47,694 bases of DNA from Bacteroidales bacterium UBA3754 (GCA_002371705.1 DFGI01000008.1:1-47694); one strand, 5' to 3'; positions 28,501-35,269 are shown, counted from the stretch's first letter. Made by a program: numbers and translations. The notes: generated from the letters alone by a model not told the origin.

Positions 28501-30447
28501 ATTTGTTTGAGAAAAGTTTGCTGTGGATGCCAATGTTGACGCCGTTCCCGCAACGACACGGAAATATACGGATTCACCTTGTTTCACACCTGAAAAGATT
28601 GACGATTCTTTAGGGTTTGAAATAGTGTATGTGCTGTTTTTTGATGGATTCCCTATCTGAACCCAACTTGACTCAACATCGGGAGTTTTCGTATATTGGA
28701 ATAAATACTGTAACGTCGAACCATAAAATGAAGACAACAAATTACTTGCAACGGACCCCAAAGTAAATGGGTCGGAACAAACTTTTGTGGCACGCTCCAA
28801 GTCATCTACATTTGAAAACAAGTCCAATGCCGGAGACGAACAAGCCATAATTTTAATGTCGTCGATACACAAATCCTGCCCCTGCGACCAGTTTGTTCCC
28901 CAACTTTGGATTTCAACAACAATATCAGATTCATTCAAAATCAAATCATCTATTGAAATTCGATTCCAACCCGTACCAACTCTAATACGGACATTCTCCC
29001 TCGTAGCAAGTAGATTGCCTCTTTTATCCTTGATATTCAGTGTAATAACAGGGTCTTCACCCGCCGACATATTACCCGCATACATTTCGAACGACAAGGC
29101 TTTCCCCGTACAAAGTCCTGAAATTGTACGGGAGAATATTGTTCCCGTGAAGTTCATCGTAATATTTATGAATAAGCAACCGCTATTAGCCAAACCGTTT
29201 ATTTTGCTTGTGTGGTCAGTAGTAATGGAACCATTACCCGTCATCCACGTTGCCTTGTTCCCCTCATCACAACCAGCATTGTTACAGTATCCATTGTCAG
29301 TCGGAACGATCACCGCATAGTGGCCATCGCCTACATCTCCTGCTTGGTCAAACGTACCCGCACCGTTTAAATCAAAATTCACATCAGCACGATATGGATA
29401 CCAATTTGATGGCGTAGTTGACTCATTCCCTTTTGTGTCAATATATGTGTGAGGATCGGTAAAATAGCCAAAATCTTCGTAGAAGATGGTTTCACGCGAA
29501 GAATATACCGTTTGACCGTCAACCTGCGTTTCACAACATGTAATTGTTGTCACCTCCAACGGATCGGTTGTAACACCGTTTACCGTTGCTCGATAATACA
29601 TTTTTGCCGAAGTGACTTCATCGTACAAACTTGGTTTTGTTGACGCGGTTGTCCAAGAAGAACCATTGGTTGATTTTTCCCATTTGATTGTCGCGTTTTT
29701 CCCATAATCTCTATCAAGAATGAGCAACGTTTGTTCGCCACGACACATTTCTGTTCCTTGTCCCGACAATGCTTTTGGATTGATTGTTCCCGTCACTTTT
29801 ATATCGGAGATACCTATAACTGCTTGAGAATTAAAGTTATAACCTAATTTAACTTTGATTACCGTCGATGATTGTGAAGCGCCCAAAGTTCCTGTCATTG
29901 TCACCGTTTGGGAAGTCCCGATGTCGGCACCGGTAAACACGCTTATATCACCTTTTGCCCCTTTTGGGGAACCATATGAATCGTAGTCAGATCCAACCAT
30001 CAAACCTGCCAATTGATCCCACGTATTGCAGTTCGCCGGACCTTTCAATAACCAAATTTTCATCGTGACGGTATATTGAGTTCCTGGTCGTAAGCCGTTT
30101 ACCGTATATGTGAAAATATCACCCGTTGCGGAAATGCCCACAATGTTCGATACAAACATAGCATCGTCAATATCAGGAAAATCATCCTCGTCAATTTTAC
30201 TTGGATTGTCGATTACCACCCATGCAGAGTTTCCTTGTGCGAAATCATCTGCGTCAGACATATAATCTTGGGCCGCCGAGAATTGGTTTCCCGCTGGACC
30301 TAATTGTTCAACCGTGGAAAAATCCCACCCCCAATCGTCATATCCTTCCTTTTGGTCAAAAGTAGTACCGCCAACAATAGCAGTTTGTCCAAACGAAACT
30401 ACCGCAGTAGCAAGTATCAAACCGAATGTAATGAATATTCGTTTCAT
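19591..30447 (-). CDS. Giant Ig-like repeat protein with type IX secretion (gliding-motility-associated, type B) C-terminal domain
   Basis: 3618 residues. Signal peptide MKRIFITFGLILATAVVSFGQ. The N-terminal ~550 residues include two carbohydrate-binding-like beta-sandwich segments (one near residues 30-220 ending ISDIKVTGTI, one near 310-550 ending CIDDIKIMAC). About 2900 residues of Ig/PKD-like modules follow, most with one conserved Cys in a strand such as YYVSQTVxGCESERAPI; I count 14 of this class, mixed with a second class of form YxFxSxKGCKA. The last ~95 residues (VPTAFSPSNPAHS, YDKWGNLLWFS, WDGRYDGKMMQSGSYIWKM) are the CHU_C/type B sorting domain. Family knowledge places such proteins at the cell surface or in the medium as adhesins, like SprB. 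No catalytic domain seen. The T9SS machinery is not in the window. Confidence 0.93.
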   Translation of the reverse strand: MKRIFITFGLILATAVVSFGQTAIVGGTTFDQKEGYDDWGWDFSTVEQLGPAGNQFSAAQDYMSDADDFAQGNSAWVVIDNPSKIDEDDFPDIDDAMFVSNIVGISATGDIFTYTVNGLRPGTQYTVTMKIWLLKGPANCNTWDQLAGLMVGSDYDSYGSPKGAKGDISVFTGADIGTSQTVTMTGTLGASQSSTVIKVKLGYNFNSQAVIGISDIKVTGTINPKALSGQGTEMCRGEQTLLILDRDYGKNATIKWEKSTNGSSWTTASTKPSLYDEVTSAKMYYRATVNGVTTDPLEVTTITCCETQVDGQTVYSSRETIFYEDFGYFTDPHTYIDTKGNESTTPSNWYPYRADVNFDLNGAGTFDQAGDVGDGHYAVIVPTDNGYCNNAGCDEGNKATWMTGNGSITTDHTSKINGLANSGCLFINITMNFTGTIFSRTISGLCTGKALSFEMYAGNMSAGEDPVITLNIKDKRGNLLATRENVRIRVGTGWNRISIDDLILNESDIVVEIQSWGTNWSQGQDLCIDDIKIMACSSPALDLFSNVDDLERATKVCSDPFTLGSVASNLLSSFYGSTLQYLFQYTKTPDVESSWVQIGNPSKNSTYTISNPKESSIFSGVKQGESVYFRVVAGTASTLASTANFSQTNYCKNYSISPSVEAIMDCPTCTEPKPLTITPSGKTALCPSDKVSLTVTAQDDASSFNYTWYKGDEVLATQTVATLPLNNIEEAGTYKVLVKDVKFPTLTACQKTAEIEITSLPYPSVTIGAGGEYCEGDNVKDISLTFTGTAPFTYTYAENSGTAKNGSSTTTSGKIVPTATVASGETSSEYVYTIKSLKDANCTAPAANYSGSSTVTIGKVPTVTITANPENAKVCAPGTVALSASSTVSDASFAWSGNGSGSAASVTASASGDYTIKATNKVTSTLSCESTPATKTVTIESKPVVTISADKTTVCSDETITVTASAKINGQAAAGGTYTWSGATGTGATATATKTATWPNSEESSVTVDYESEAGCKADRPTALSLTFNPYPNAPTESNQKSWCMNESAANKTLEATADRNCTLTWYDANGSKLNAAPSFSIQTNGEFDYAVSQTYQGCESEQTPIHIIVNKKLSPEIIISTSELCEGSTTDVTVEKANQYEVTWSGTAATQGFGSTVNSATPTFTAPAANGDINTYNVHVYVKNAECDGESDATITVYPNPTVTLSEPDAICSGETATISATVTAKPSENGSFTWSSNVSNATETSASFGETTTGTVTYDFTSAKGCKAKRVSRDVTVKPIPSAPATTTFSKCLDAAPESLENSVTKASGATLNWYGTNATGGTSTTVAPVPSTSMATEGTLYYVSQSVDNCESERAPITVIVLEELKPVIVLSDNGEVCEGSAVNVSLTDSYQTVEWSGTASAEFNSTNTATPVFKNTAAAKNYTVDVRVVDVNGCEGTGTAEIIVNPKPTAELHSDNPNNCISETTVQTISATITPDMDGTGSWTVATKTSEKTATFKPSDFAAGTQKVTYNFESEKGCKADETSINMVVYPLPTPTLTVSNSDVCESGNNSSVVTMSTTGTSNPDGFAYTIDNGGTIDDKTGAFDPTQNAANKEYTVTLTYTDENGCVKSTSDKIFVHSLPTVEINAPTEICYNGAAATITADVNPTGGSGVWTGTASSTDPSFDPATKLSGVNDIKYVYTDVFKCQDEKTVQTNVVKVDAPTVGPTQTVLITGGQASGSDVLTATASETGDVIQWLEDETGGNVIETATSYSMGADENTPVGSYKFAVREYRVVDGKNCYSDSTIATLVVSACEALAPVASDLYVCLGEGNANQELTAERNASSTISASHISWLDDDPVGKNGDEFDGHVLSGVGINVTNYEVSNAISEIKDFVYYAAEYDEINSCWSAGTKVTVHVVDTPNVTISSPANICAIGDEAVPVTVNPHTGTLTANAGSVDGFNWLPGDYSSNDGDHLDVEFTYSVNSTPYADGTVCTSTVKSATAAHFMKYPDANPRTWLIGDIEHLPDLTGTLTSTGKTMTWYANSAMSSVLQPASTSVSYAADKDALINATAGLTSYTKSYWITQTDEFGCESEASEVILSLVDCPWSAPEVVAVEKCSGETLPDISATASGNVTTMATGSKATKWLWYSADNQSTPLETKTENANASSYAHGVNNTVTENTTTTFYVSYMAVESSSGQECESPKTPVTVTVNVLPEITVEDVQMCYSQGKTIVTATVNGTSSTMITNGGKWTLDGASTNINETSGEVDPMFAGEVDGTYKIQYTYTDAKNCTNSSNEANLVIEYPEVPKTTDYVGMTSNPIPVVLQAENIESETSVVGWYRTASSRNELSGNNNPWTVDEAIINPAEQTESEGMVFYVSQTVNGCVSERAEQKITIVDCPWTIETVENAETCQGIAFTEGMKATANVGANPEKWSWSTSTDLNEIAGESGVESAYSQAAVDAAGVTTYYVRYYAYFETGKQSCWSAPRAVTSTVYSNPVVTFSTDDPQSVCHSAGDVRVRVNAVPGSAGDESENPLEETSWTTTGADDSFTTATESYAYFSASKQDRKTDTYTISYRAVDNKGCVGTAEREIKVIFLPKPTTEGFYAMTSQKNDVVVKVTSEIESDATIHWFDYEAGMSPDVRKNKTDNGDGATWNTGLAYDREIEKTYYARQYEGSAGCYSEATEALVRLVPCPIPNVTVDDPVACVYDVADGAATITAATNDWTERDGSKSEFRFYTSADATEYELGDGNGKFDPKSAVATANVYAYYVSEYNALPLNGLTNPEGCESHKVKTTVTVNETQAPTITPATDAVCEGETDKLSFKATFNGIGSGAIWFEEDPGEYGVPTVVGSPAQMTFSPTGYEPSDYTIYAVRFENDCYSEKASATYTIKPIPTAPEVEGSETCEGTDTVISARGVDDAIVSWYSDAAGKTFLGKGITYQPKIGDIGEHTYYAAQTVDGCQGPLAPVVYEIKMIPNAPAFRNPGNLCEYDSAPTLVAEPRDGMTVKWYAPEFIADGEEYTLQDSDMTAGTKRYSVTQTLRGCESTKANVVFSVYPKPSSPRVTGASVCEGDSLIPTLSTDFSTDLWYIDSDAQVPVGKGYTYTPVPEEVGNKDVIYFVVREQRGCYSDTVPDTLHVIARPTFSIGNDTVLCIYDSVLTIQAKDYMPALTDLSFMEWTVSSETQSKKYADNAEHNVTPTNMITAVGDYTISARYIYRSDVATCRSDVQEMKYSVKARARKPLVFSTVICQGDDIDELRSLGSPNTVWNSLDGTLPDVWHGQSYRFQPGQRLDTGSYRFEIYDLNVYEIGEEGSDPLGCESVRDTITLVVAPGAHTKLFGRDSVCMGAIGESYYTQFEPTSQYFWTVTGNHLNYSKDATSTSVRYIDWQQPGVDTLMVYEQTWAGCEGFDTLIVQIAPAPVAKFSWSMPGSSNVVELKDSTVQDSLWTTDEFGEPVALPIEYTMAWNFGHQGSAESEIDTLIPYSMRKFPIREGGYLYGYNCPILTVTNDFGCTSTYTECIFVNLSSSLYVPTAFSPSNPAHSVRTFQPKGFNLQTCEISVYDKWGNLLWFSNEVKDGMFVGYWDGRYDGKMMQSGSYIWKMEATFLDGQVWDGFDTGNGKHTKYGTVTLIR

Positions 30448-30518
30448 AAATCGTATGTTTTTAATTTCAAAACTTTTTCATTGTAACATAATAGACTGCC
30501 AACAGTATCAGAATGTTA

Positions 30519-30527
30519 CAAAGTGTA
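30519..30527 (-). promoter_or_regulatory. Candidate -7-like element of the giant adhesin gene (one base longer than consensus)
   Basis: TACACTTTG on the minus strand reads TA-nnn-TTTG, the same one-base-longer form as before the BspA-type gene. It would give a leader of about 66 bases. No -33 TTG is visible. The rest of the 144-base gap is AT-rich and holds a short A/T palindrome at 30558-30573. Confidence 0.2.
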
Positions 30528-30591
30528 AATATAACACTATCCCCGTAAAAACGTACGATTTTTTCGAAAAAATTTTAGTGCGTGGGGAAAA

Positions 30592-30915
30592 CTACAACAA
30601 CCCAAGTTTCAACTTGGCTTCTTCCGTCATCATATCCTGATTCCACTCAGGTTCCAGCACAATATTGACAGCAACATCTTCCACGCCGTTAATGAGCTTT
30701 AGCTTTGTTTGGATTTCATACACAAGAGGTTCTGCCATTGGGCAGTTCGGCGAAGTCAACGTCATATCAATCTCCACGATTGGAAGTTTATATTCAATTT
30801 TGTAGATCAACCCCAATTCGTAAATATCCACAGGAATTTCCGGGTCGTAAACCGTTTTCAACGTTTCTACAACCTCGTCCTTGATTCGCTTCAATTCTTT
30901 ATCTTCGTCGGTCAT
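30592..30915 (-). CDS. DUF59/MIP18-family Fe-S assembly factor (SufT/PaaD-like)
   Basis: 107 residues, a single DUF59 domain. Proteins of this family help mature Fe-S proteins and are often encoded in suf operons. Hallmarks are VYDPEIPVDIYELGLIY (residues about 22-38) and LTSPNCPMAE with the conserved cysteine. Its ATG overlaps the stop of sufE by one base (TAATG), so the two are translationally coupled. The stop lies 144 bases before the start of the giant adhesin gene on the same strand. Confidence 0.92.
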   Translation of the reverse strand: MTDEDKELKRIKDEVVETLKTVYDPEIPVDIYELGLIYKIEYKLPIVEIDMTLTSPNCPMAEPLVYEIQTKLKLINGVEDVAVNIVLEPEWNQDMMTEEAKLKLGLL

Positions 30916-31337
30916 TATTTCTCTTGTGTTTTGAATGCTAAAGCGTAGATTTTCATTTGTTTAATCATCGACAACAAGCCGTTGGAGCGTGTCGGAGAAA
31001 GATTTTCCTTCAAACCAATCGCCTCGATAAAATGCAAATCGCAATCTAAAATGTCCTGCGGTGTTTGTCCCGACATCACACGAATCAACAACGAAATAAT
31101 TCCCTTCGTGATAATGGCATCGGAATCCGCGGTAAAAAAAACTTTCCCGTCTTTTTCCTCGGCGAAAAGCCATACCTGCGACTGACAACCTTTGATAAGA
31201 TAATTTTCTTGCTTGTATTTCTCGTCAATTATCGGCAAATTTTTGCTTAAATCAATGAGGTACTGATACTTATCCATCCAGTCGTCGAACAAGCTGAATT
31301 CTTCAATTATTTCGTCTTGTATTTCGTTAATCGACAT
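30915..31337 (-). CDS. sufE: Cysteine desulfuration protein SufE
   Basis: 140 residues, usual size. SufE accepts the persulfide sulfur from the cysteine desulfurase SufS and passes it to the SufBCD scaffold. The acceptor cysteine is Cys51 in YLIKGCQSQVW; the C-terminal part has FIEAIGLKENLSPTRSNGL. The ATG at 31335-31337 is preferred over a longer start (31358), which would overlap the -7 element. SufS is not visible; sufC and sufD lie about 14.4 kb away on the other side of the two surface-protein genes and on the opposite strand. Confidence 0.96.
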   Translation of the reverse strand: MSINEIQDEIIEEFSLFDDWMDKYQYLIDLSKNLPIIDEKYKQENYLIKGCQSQVWLFAEEKDGKVFFTADSDAIITKGIISLLIRVMSGQTPQDILDCDLHFIEAIGLKENLSPTRSNGLLSMIKQMKIYALAFKTQEK

Positions 31338-31355
31338 CGCTATTTGTTTTCGGGG

Positions 31356-31363
31356 CAAATGTA
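31356..31363 (-). promoter_or_regulatory. Candidate -7 element for sufE
   Basis: TACATTTG on the minus strand matches TAnnTTTG and ends 18 bases before the sufE ATG. It lies directly after the atp terminator, which fits a separate promoter for the sufE-DUF59 pair. Confidence 0.5.
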
Positions 31364-31381
31364 TAAAATTTTTGTATAAAA

Positions 31382-31407
31382 AAAGCCGACCCGTTGGGGT
31401 CGGCTTT
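31382..31407 (-). terminator. Rho-independent terminator of the ATP synthase operon
   Basis: An 11-bp stem (core GCCGACCC/GGGTCGGC, extended by A-T pairs) with a 4-base loop; on the minus strand the stem runs into seven T. It lies 20 bases past the atpG stop. Confidence 0.9.
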
Positions 31408-31426
31408 AGTGTTGACGAACGGTATG

Positions 31427-32311
31427 TTAGCCTTTCAAAGCGTTTGCACCGCTCACAATTTCGTTCAGCTCGTTGGTGATTGCCGCCTGACGGGCTTTGT
31501 TGTACTCTATGCGCAACGATTTCAACAACTCACCGGCATTGTCGGTAGCTTTGTGCATTGCCGTCATCCGGGCTCCGTGTTCCGAAGCGAACGATTCAAG
31601 CAATATGCTGAAAAACTGCGTCTTCAACGAACGTGGAATCAATTCATTGACTATATATTCCTTGTTTGGCTCGAAAATATAATCGTAGTTGAAACCTGTT
31701 TTTTTCGTTGTTGATTCGTCTTGTACAATTGGCAGATATTGGGTTGTTGTGATAATCTGCGTGGCAGCGTTTTTGAATTTGTTATACACAACCACAACTT
31801 TATCATACACTCCCGAAGCAAAGTCGTTCATTATTTCCATTGAAATATTCGACGCTTCCTCGTAGGTAAGGCGGTCAAAAATTTCGAAGAACGATTTTTT
31901 GGGAGTTATCCCCTTGCTTTTCAAAGAATCGCACACTTTTTTCCCGATTGCGTACACATCAACATTCGATGCGGCAAATTGGTCTGCGTAGTCCGTTTTT
32001 ACGAGCGAAGCAACTGCTTTCCCTATACCCGAGTTGAAACCACCGCACAGTCCGCTGTTCGAAGCCACGGCGACAACCAATATTTTATTTTCGGGACGAA
32101 CGGTGGCGTACATATTGCCTTCGTTCGATTCAAGCCCACTGCTCACATTTTGCAGGATTTCCTGCAATTTTTCGGAATACGGACGCATTTGCACAACCGC
32201 CTGCTGCGCTTTACGCAATTTTGCCGCCGACACCATTTTCATGGCGCTGGTGATTTTTTGCGTGCTGCTTACCGAGGCAATTCTTATGCGTATTTCTTTT
32301 ATTCCTGCCAT
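31427..32311 (-). CDS. atpG: F-type ATP synthase gamma subunit
   Basis: 294 residues. Gamma is the central rotor shaft linking the c-ring to catalysis in F1. The N-terminal helix MAGIKEIRIRIASVSSTQKIT and the C-terminal helix ending RQAAITNELNEIVSGANAL are the conserved coiled-coil parts; the middle has the Rossmann-like domain (SNSGLCGGFNSG). Last gene of the atp operon here, 6 bases after atpA and directly before a strong terminator. Confidence 0.97.
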   Translation of the reverse strand: MAGIKEIRIRIASVSSTQKITSAMKMVSAAKLRKAQQAVVQMRPYSEKLQEILQNVSSGLESNEGNMYATVRPENKILVVAVASNSGLCGGFNSGIGKAVASLVKTDYADQFAASNVDVYAIGKKVCDSLKSKGITPKKSFFEIFDRLTYEEASNISMEIMNDFASGVYDKVVVVYNKFKNAATQIITTTQYLPIVQDESTTKKTGFNYDYIFEPNKEYIVNELIPRSLKTQFFSILLESFASEHGARMTAMHKATDNAGELLKSLRIEYNKARQAAITNELNEIVSGANALKG

Positions 32312-32317
32312 ACAAAA

Positions 32318-33898
32318 CTATTTTTTATATTTTGCCGAAACTTCTTTTGCTGCCGCAGCCAACACGCTCTTAATGTCGTCGTCGATAGCACCACCGGCAA
32401 TTTTGTCAAGAGTATCCTTGTGTTTCAAATCAAGATATTCCAAATATTCCTTCTCAAAGTCAAGCACCTTGTCTATAGGAACATCCGACAACAATCCTTG
32501 CGTTCCGCAGTAGATTATAGCAACCTGATGTTGAACCTTCATTGGAGAATATTGTCCTTGTTTCAGAATCTGCACATTACGACGGCCTTTGTTGAGCACT
32601 GCCATTGTAGCGGCATCCAAGTCGGAACCGAATTTAGAAAATGCCTCCAATTCACGGAACTGTGCCTGGTCCACACGCAACGTACCAGCGACTTTCTTCA
32701 TAGCCTTGATTTGTGCGTTACCACCCACACGCGATACCGAGATACCCACGTTGATTGCAGGACGGATTCCTGCGTGGAACAAACCTGATTCAAGGTAAAT
32801 CTGACCATCGGTGATTGAAATCACGTTGGTTGGAATATATGCAGAAACGTCACCTTCCTGTGTTTCAATGATTGGAAGAGCAGTTAACGAACCACCACCC
32901 TTAATCTTACCTTTCAACGAAGGAGGAACGTCGTTCATATTCTTTGCGACTTCGTCGTTAGCAATAATTTTTGCTGCACGTTCAAGCAAACGAGAGTGCA
33001 AATAGAACACATCGCCCGGATATGCCTCACGCCCTGGTGGACGACGGAGCAACAACGACACTTCGCGGTATGAAACGGCTTGTTTTGACAAGTCATCATA
33101 GATAATCAACGCTGGACGACCAGTATCGCGGAAGTACTCACCGATGGCACAACCTGCGAACGGAGCATAATACTGCAAAGCGGCTGGGTCAGAAGCCGTT
33201 GACGACACAATAGTCGTATAAGCCATAGCACCGTGTTCTTCAAGCGTTTTTGCGATACTTGCCACAGTAGAACCTTTCTGGCCGATAGCCACATAGATAC
33301 AATATACAGGCTGACCTTTTTCGTAAAATTCTTTTTGGTTGATAATAGTATCAATGGCAATTGCCGTCTTTCCTGTCTGACGGTCACCGATAATCAACTC
33401 ACGTTGTCCACGTCCAATAGGAATCATTGCGTCGATAGGTTTGATACCTGTCTGCAACGGTTCGTTTACGGGCTGACGGAACAAAATACCCGGGGCCTTA
33501 CGTTCCAAAGGCATTTCAATCAGTTCGCCAGTAATGTCGCCTTTACCATCGATAGGTTCACCCAAGGTGTTTACCACACGTCCAAGCAGGCTTTCGCCAA
33601 CCATAATAGAAGCGATTTTCTGGGTTCGTTTTACGGTGTCGCCCTCGCTGATTCCATCGGATTCACCAAGAAGCACCGCACCCACATTGTCTTCCTCAAG
33701 GTTGAGCACAATACCTTTCGTCCCGTTTGAGAACTCAATCATTTCGTTGGCCTGCACATTCGTCAAACCATGAATACGGGCAATACTATCGCCTACCGAA
33801 AGTACTGTACCCACTTCTTCAAGTTCAGCTTCGGTTTTGTAGCCTTCAAGCTGCTTTTTTAGAATTTCCGAAACTTCTGCTGGTTTTATATCTGCCAT
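32318..33898 (-). CDS. atpA: F-type ATP synthase alpha subunit
   Basis: 526 residues. Alpha forms the F1 hexamer with beta and carries the non-catalytic nucleotide sites. It has the Walker A motif GDRQTGKTA (near residue 172), RELIIGDRQ, and the alpha signature PAINVGISVSRVGG. The start MADIKPAEVSEILKK is normal. It lies 17 bases after atpH and 6 before atpG. Confidence 0.98.
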   Translation of the reverse strand: MADIKPAEVSEILKKQLEGYKTEAELEEVGTVLSVGDSIARIHGLTNVQANEMIEFSNGTKGIVLNLEEDNVGAVLLGESDGISEGDTVKRTQKIASIMVGESLLGRVVNTLGEPIDGKGDITGELIEMPLERKAPGILFRQPVNEPLQTGIKPIDAMIPIGRGQRELIIGDRQTGKTAIAIDTIINQKEFYEKGQPVYCIYVAIGQKGSTVASIAKTLEEHGAMAYTTIVSSTASDPAALQYYAPFAGCAIGEYFRDTGRPALIIYDDLSKQAVSYREVSLLLRRPPGREAYPGDVFYLHSRLLERAAKIIANDEVAKNMNDVPPSLKGKIKGGGSLTALPIIETQEGDVSAYIPTNVISITDGQIYLESGLFHAGIRPAINVGISVSRVGGNAQIKAMKKVAGTLRVDQAQFRELEAFSKFGSDLDAATMAVLNKGRRNVQILKQGQYSPMKVQHQVAIIYCGTQGLLSDVPIDKVLDFEKEYLEYLDLKHKDTLDKIAGGAIDDDIKSVLAAAAKEVSAKYKK

Positions 33899-33915
33899 AG
33901 TTAAATAGTTTACAC

Positions 33916-34458
33916 TTAATTATTTGCAATCATTTCTTTTTTAATTTGTTTCAGTCGTGAACTTACGCTCGCGTCGTATTGTTGGTCTTCAATACGAAGA
34001 ATAAAGCCCCCCATCAGCGATGGGTCAACCTTTGTCTGCATTTCCACTTCGGTGTTCCGAGTTTTTTTCACAAGGTCGGCAACCGATTTTTCCTGCGCTT
34101 TGGTCAACGGTTTTGCCGATGTGAGCGTAACAGCAGTGATGCCCTGTTCCTTGCGGTAAATGGTAAGCACGTTGCGTAAAATGTCCTGCGTGTACATTTC
34201 GCGTCCGTTGTCAATCTCCAAACTGAGGAATTCGATTGTTTCTTCGCACACTTTGCCTTTCAGCAAACTTGAAACAAACGCCTTTTTGCCGCTTGGTTTC
34301 ACAATTGGATTTTGAAAAACCTCCGCCAATTCCGGGATTTCGTTCAGACTCGCCGAAATAAGTTTCACGTCGTCAATCACCTTCTCCAAAATGCCTTTTT
34401 CTTTAGCAAATTCGAAGAATGCTTTTGCGTATCGGACTGAAATTTTACTTTGATTCAT
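33916..34458 (-). CDS. atpH: F-type ATP synthase delta subunit
   Basis: 180 residues, typical. Delta links F1 to the peripheral stalk. Starts MNQSKISVRYAKAFFEFA, the usual N-terminal helix (ARPYAKALFE-like), and ends with the conserved MGGFILRIEDQQYDASVSSRL. It lies 23 bases after atpF. Confidence 0.96.
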   Translation of the reverse strand: MNQSKISVRYAKAFFEFAKEKGILEKVIDDVKLISASLNEIPELAEVFQNPIVKPSGKKAFVSSLLKGKVCEETIEFLSLEIDNGREMYTQDILRNVLTIYRKEQGITAVTLTSAKPLTKAQEKSVADLVKKTRNTEVEMQTKVDPSLMGGFILRIEDQQYDASVSSRLKQIKKEMIANN

Positions 34459-34481
34459 AGTAGATGTTTATTATGTATCAA

Positions 34482-34976
34482 CTAATTGAATTTGAGATTT
34501 TTAATGGACTCGGCAATGATTTCGTCCGAAACTTTTTTGTTTTCAAGTTCTTTGCCGATAACCTTTTCTGCAATTTCAAACGAAAGCGTGGCGACCTGAT
34601 TTTTCAAATCCTGCATAGCCTGATTTTTCTCGTTTTCAATAGAAAGCTTTGCGGCAGCCATAATTTTATTTGCCTCCGCCGATGCTTCCGATTTCGCCTG
34701 CGCAATCATTTGGTCTTTCATTTCGCGAGCTTCCTTCAACAAGTTGTCGCGTTCCTTGCGTGCCTCGGCGATGATTCGCTCGTTATCGGCTTGAAGTTTC
34801 GCCATTTCCGCTTTGGTTGTTTCAGCAAGTTTCAGCGCGTCTTCAATCGATTTATTACGCTCGTTTATCATTCCGAGCACTGGCTTCCACGCAAATTTGA
34901 TGAGTAGGAACACTACAAGCAAAAATGTGACGGTTGTCCAAAAGACTAAACCTATACCGGGAGTTACTAAATCCAT
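34482..34976 (-). CDS. atpF: F-type ATP synthase b subunit
   Basis: 164 residues. Peripheral stalk subunit: one N-terminal membrane helix (FWTTVTFLLVVFLLIKF, residues about 12-28), then the KPVLGMINERNKSIEDAL segment and a long charged helix that dimerises. It lies 86 bases after atpE, a gap that holds a strong hairpin. Confidence 0.96.
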   Translation of the reverse strand: MDLVTPGIGLVFWTTVTFLLVVFLLIKFAWKPVLGMINERNKSIEDALKLAETTKAEMAKLQADNERIIAEARKERDNLLKEAREMKDQMIAQAKSEASAEANKIMAAAKLSIENEKNQAMQDLKNQVATLSFEIAEKVIGKELENKKVSDEIIAESIKNLKFN

Positions 34977-35012
34977 ATTATATAGTTTTTATTAAAATTC
35001 CTTTTTTCAAAA

Positions 35013-35050
35013 GGGAACTCTTTCGGAGCCAACCGCTCCGAAAGACTCCC
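35013..35050 (-). promoter_or_regulatory. Strong hairpin between atpE and atpF
   Basis: A perfect 10-bp stem (CTTTCGGAGC / GCTCCGAAAG, 5-base loop, 35020-35044), extended by one A-T pair and, past a small internal loop, by GGG/CCC. It begins 13 bases past the atpE stop in the direction of transcription and is followed by only four T, so it looks like a partial terminator or an mRNA-stabilising 3' structure, not a full stop. A second weak hairpin (CCTTTT/AAAAGG, 35000-35014) shares the GG bases and could compete. Confidence 0.6.
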
Positions 35051-35062
35051 CATTGGTTGTTT

Positions 35063-35269
35063 TTACTTTGCAATCAAAGCAACTACGACTGCGAACAACG
35101 CAACACCTTCTACAAGTGCAGCTGCAATCAACATAGCTGTTTGAATCTTGCTGTAAGCTTCTGGTTGACGCGCAATAGCTTCCATTGCGGAACCACCAAT
35201 TTTACCGATACCAATACCAGCTCCAATTACTGCTAGTCCGGCTCCGATACCTGCTGCGATAAATGACAT
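35063..35269 (-). CDS. atpE: F-type ATP synthase c subunit
   Basis: 68 residues, two membrane helices joined by the polar loop ARQPEAYSKIQ, forming the rotor ring of Fo. The ion-carrying Glu is in ALVEGVALF. The residues that mark Na+ rings are missing: Gly, not Ser or Thr, follows this Glu, and the position of the Na+-ring Gln in helix 1 is Ile. Proton coupling is therefore likely. It lies 42 bases after atpB. Confidence 0.95.
   Translation of the reverse strand: MSFIAAGIGAGLAVIGAGIGIGKIGGSAMEAIARQPEAYSKIQTAMLIAAALVEGVALFAVVVALIAK

Noticed and set aside
30558..30573. A/T palindrome ATTTTTTCGAAAAAAT as a terminator of the giant gene region
   Set aside because: Only one C-G step, no stable stem, and it lies upstream of the giant gene start; too weak to call.
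16511..30591. The surface-gene block as a mobile element or genomic island
   Set aside because: No transposase, integrase, tRNA-end or direct repeats are visible at either edge, so insertion remains only a possibility raised by the split suf genes.
31979..32788. 269-codon open frame on the plus strand opposite atpG/atpA
   Set aside because: It is the reverse reading of highly conserved atp genes and has a composition rich in His, Arg, Phe and Cys; no signal of its own.
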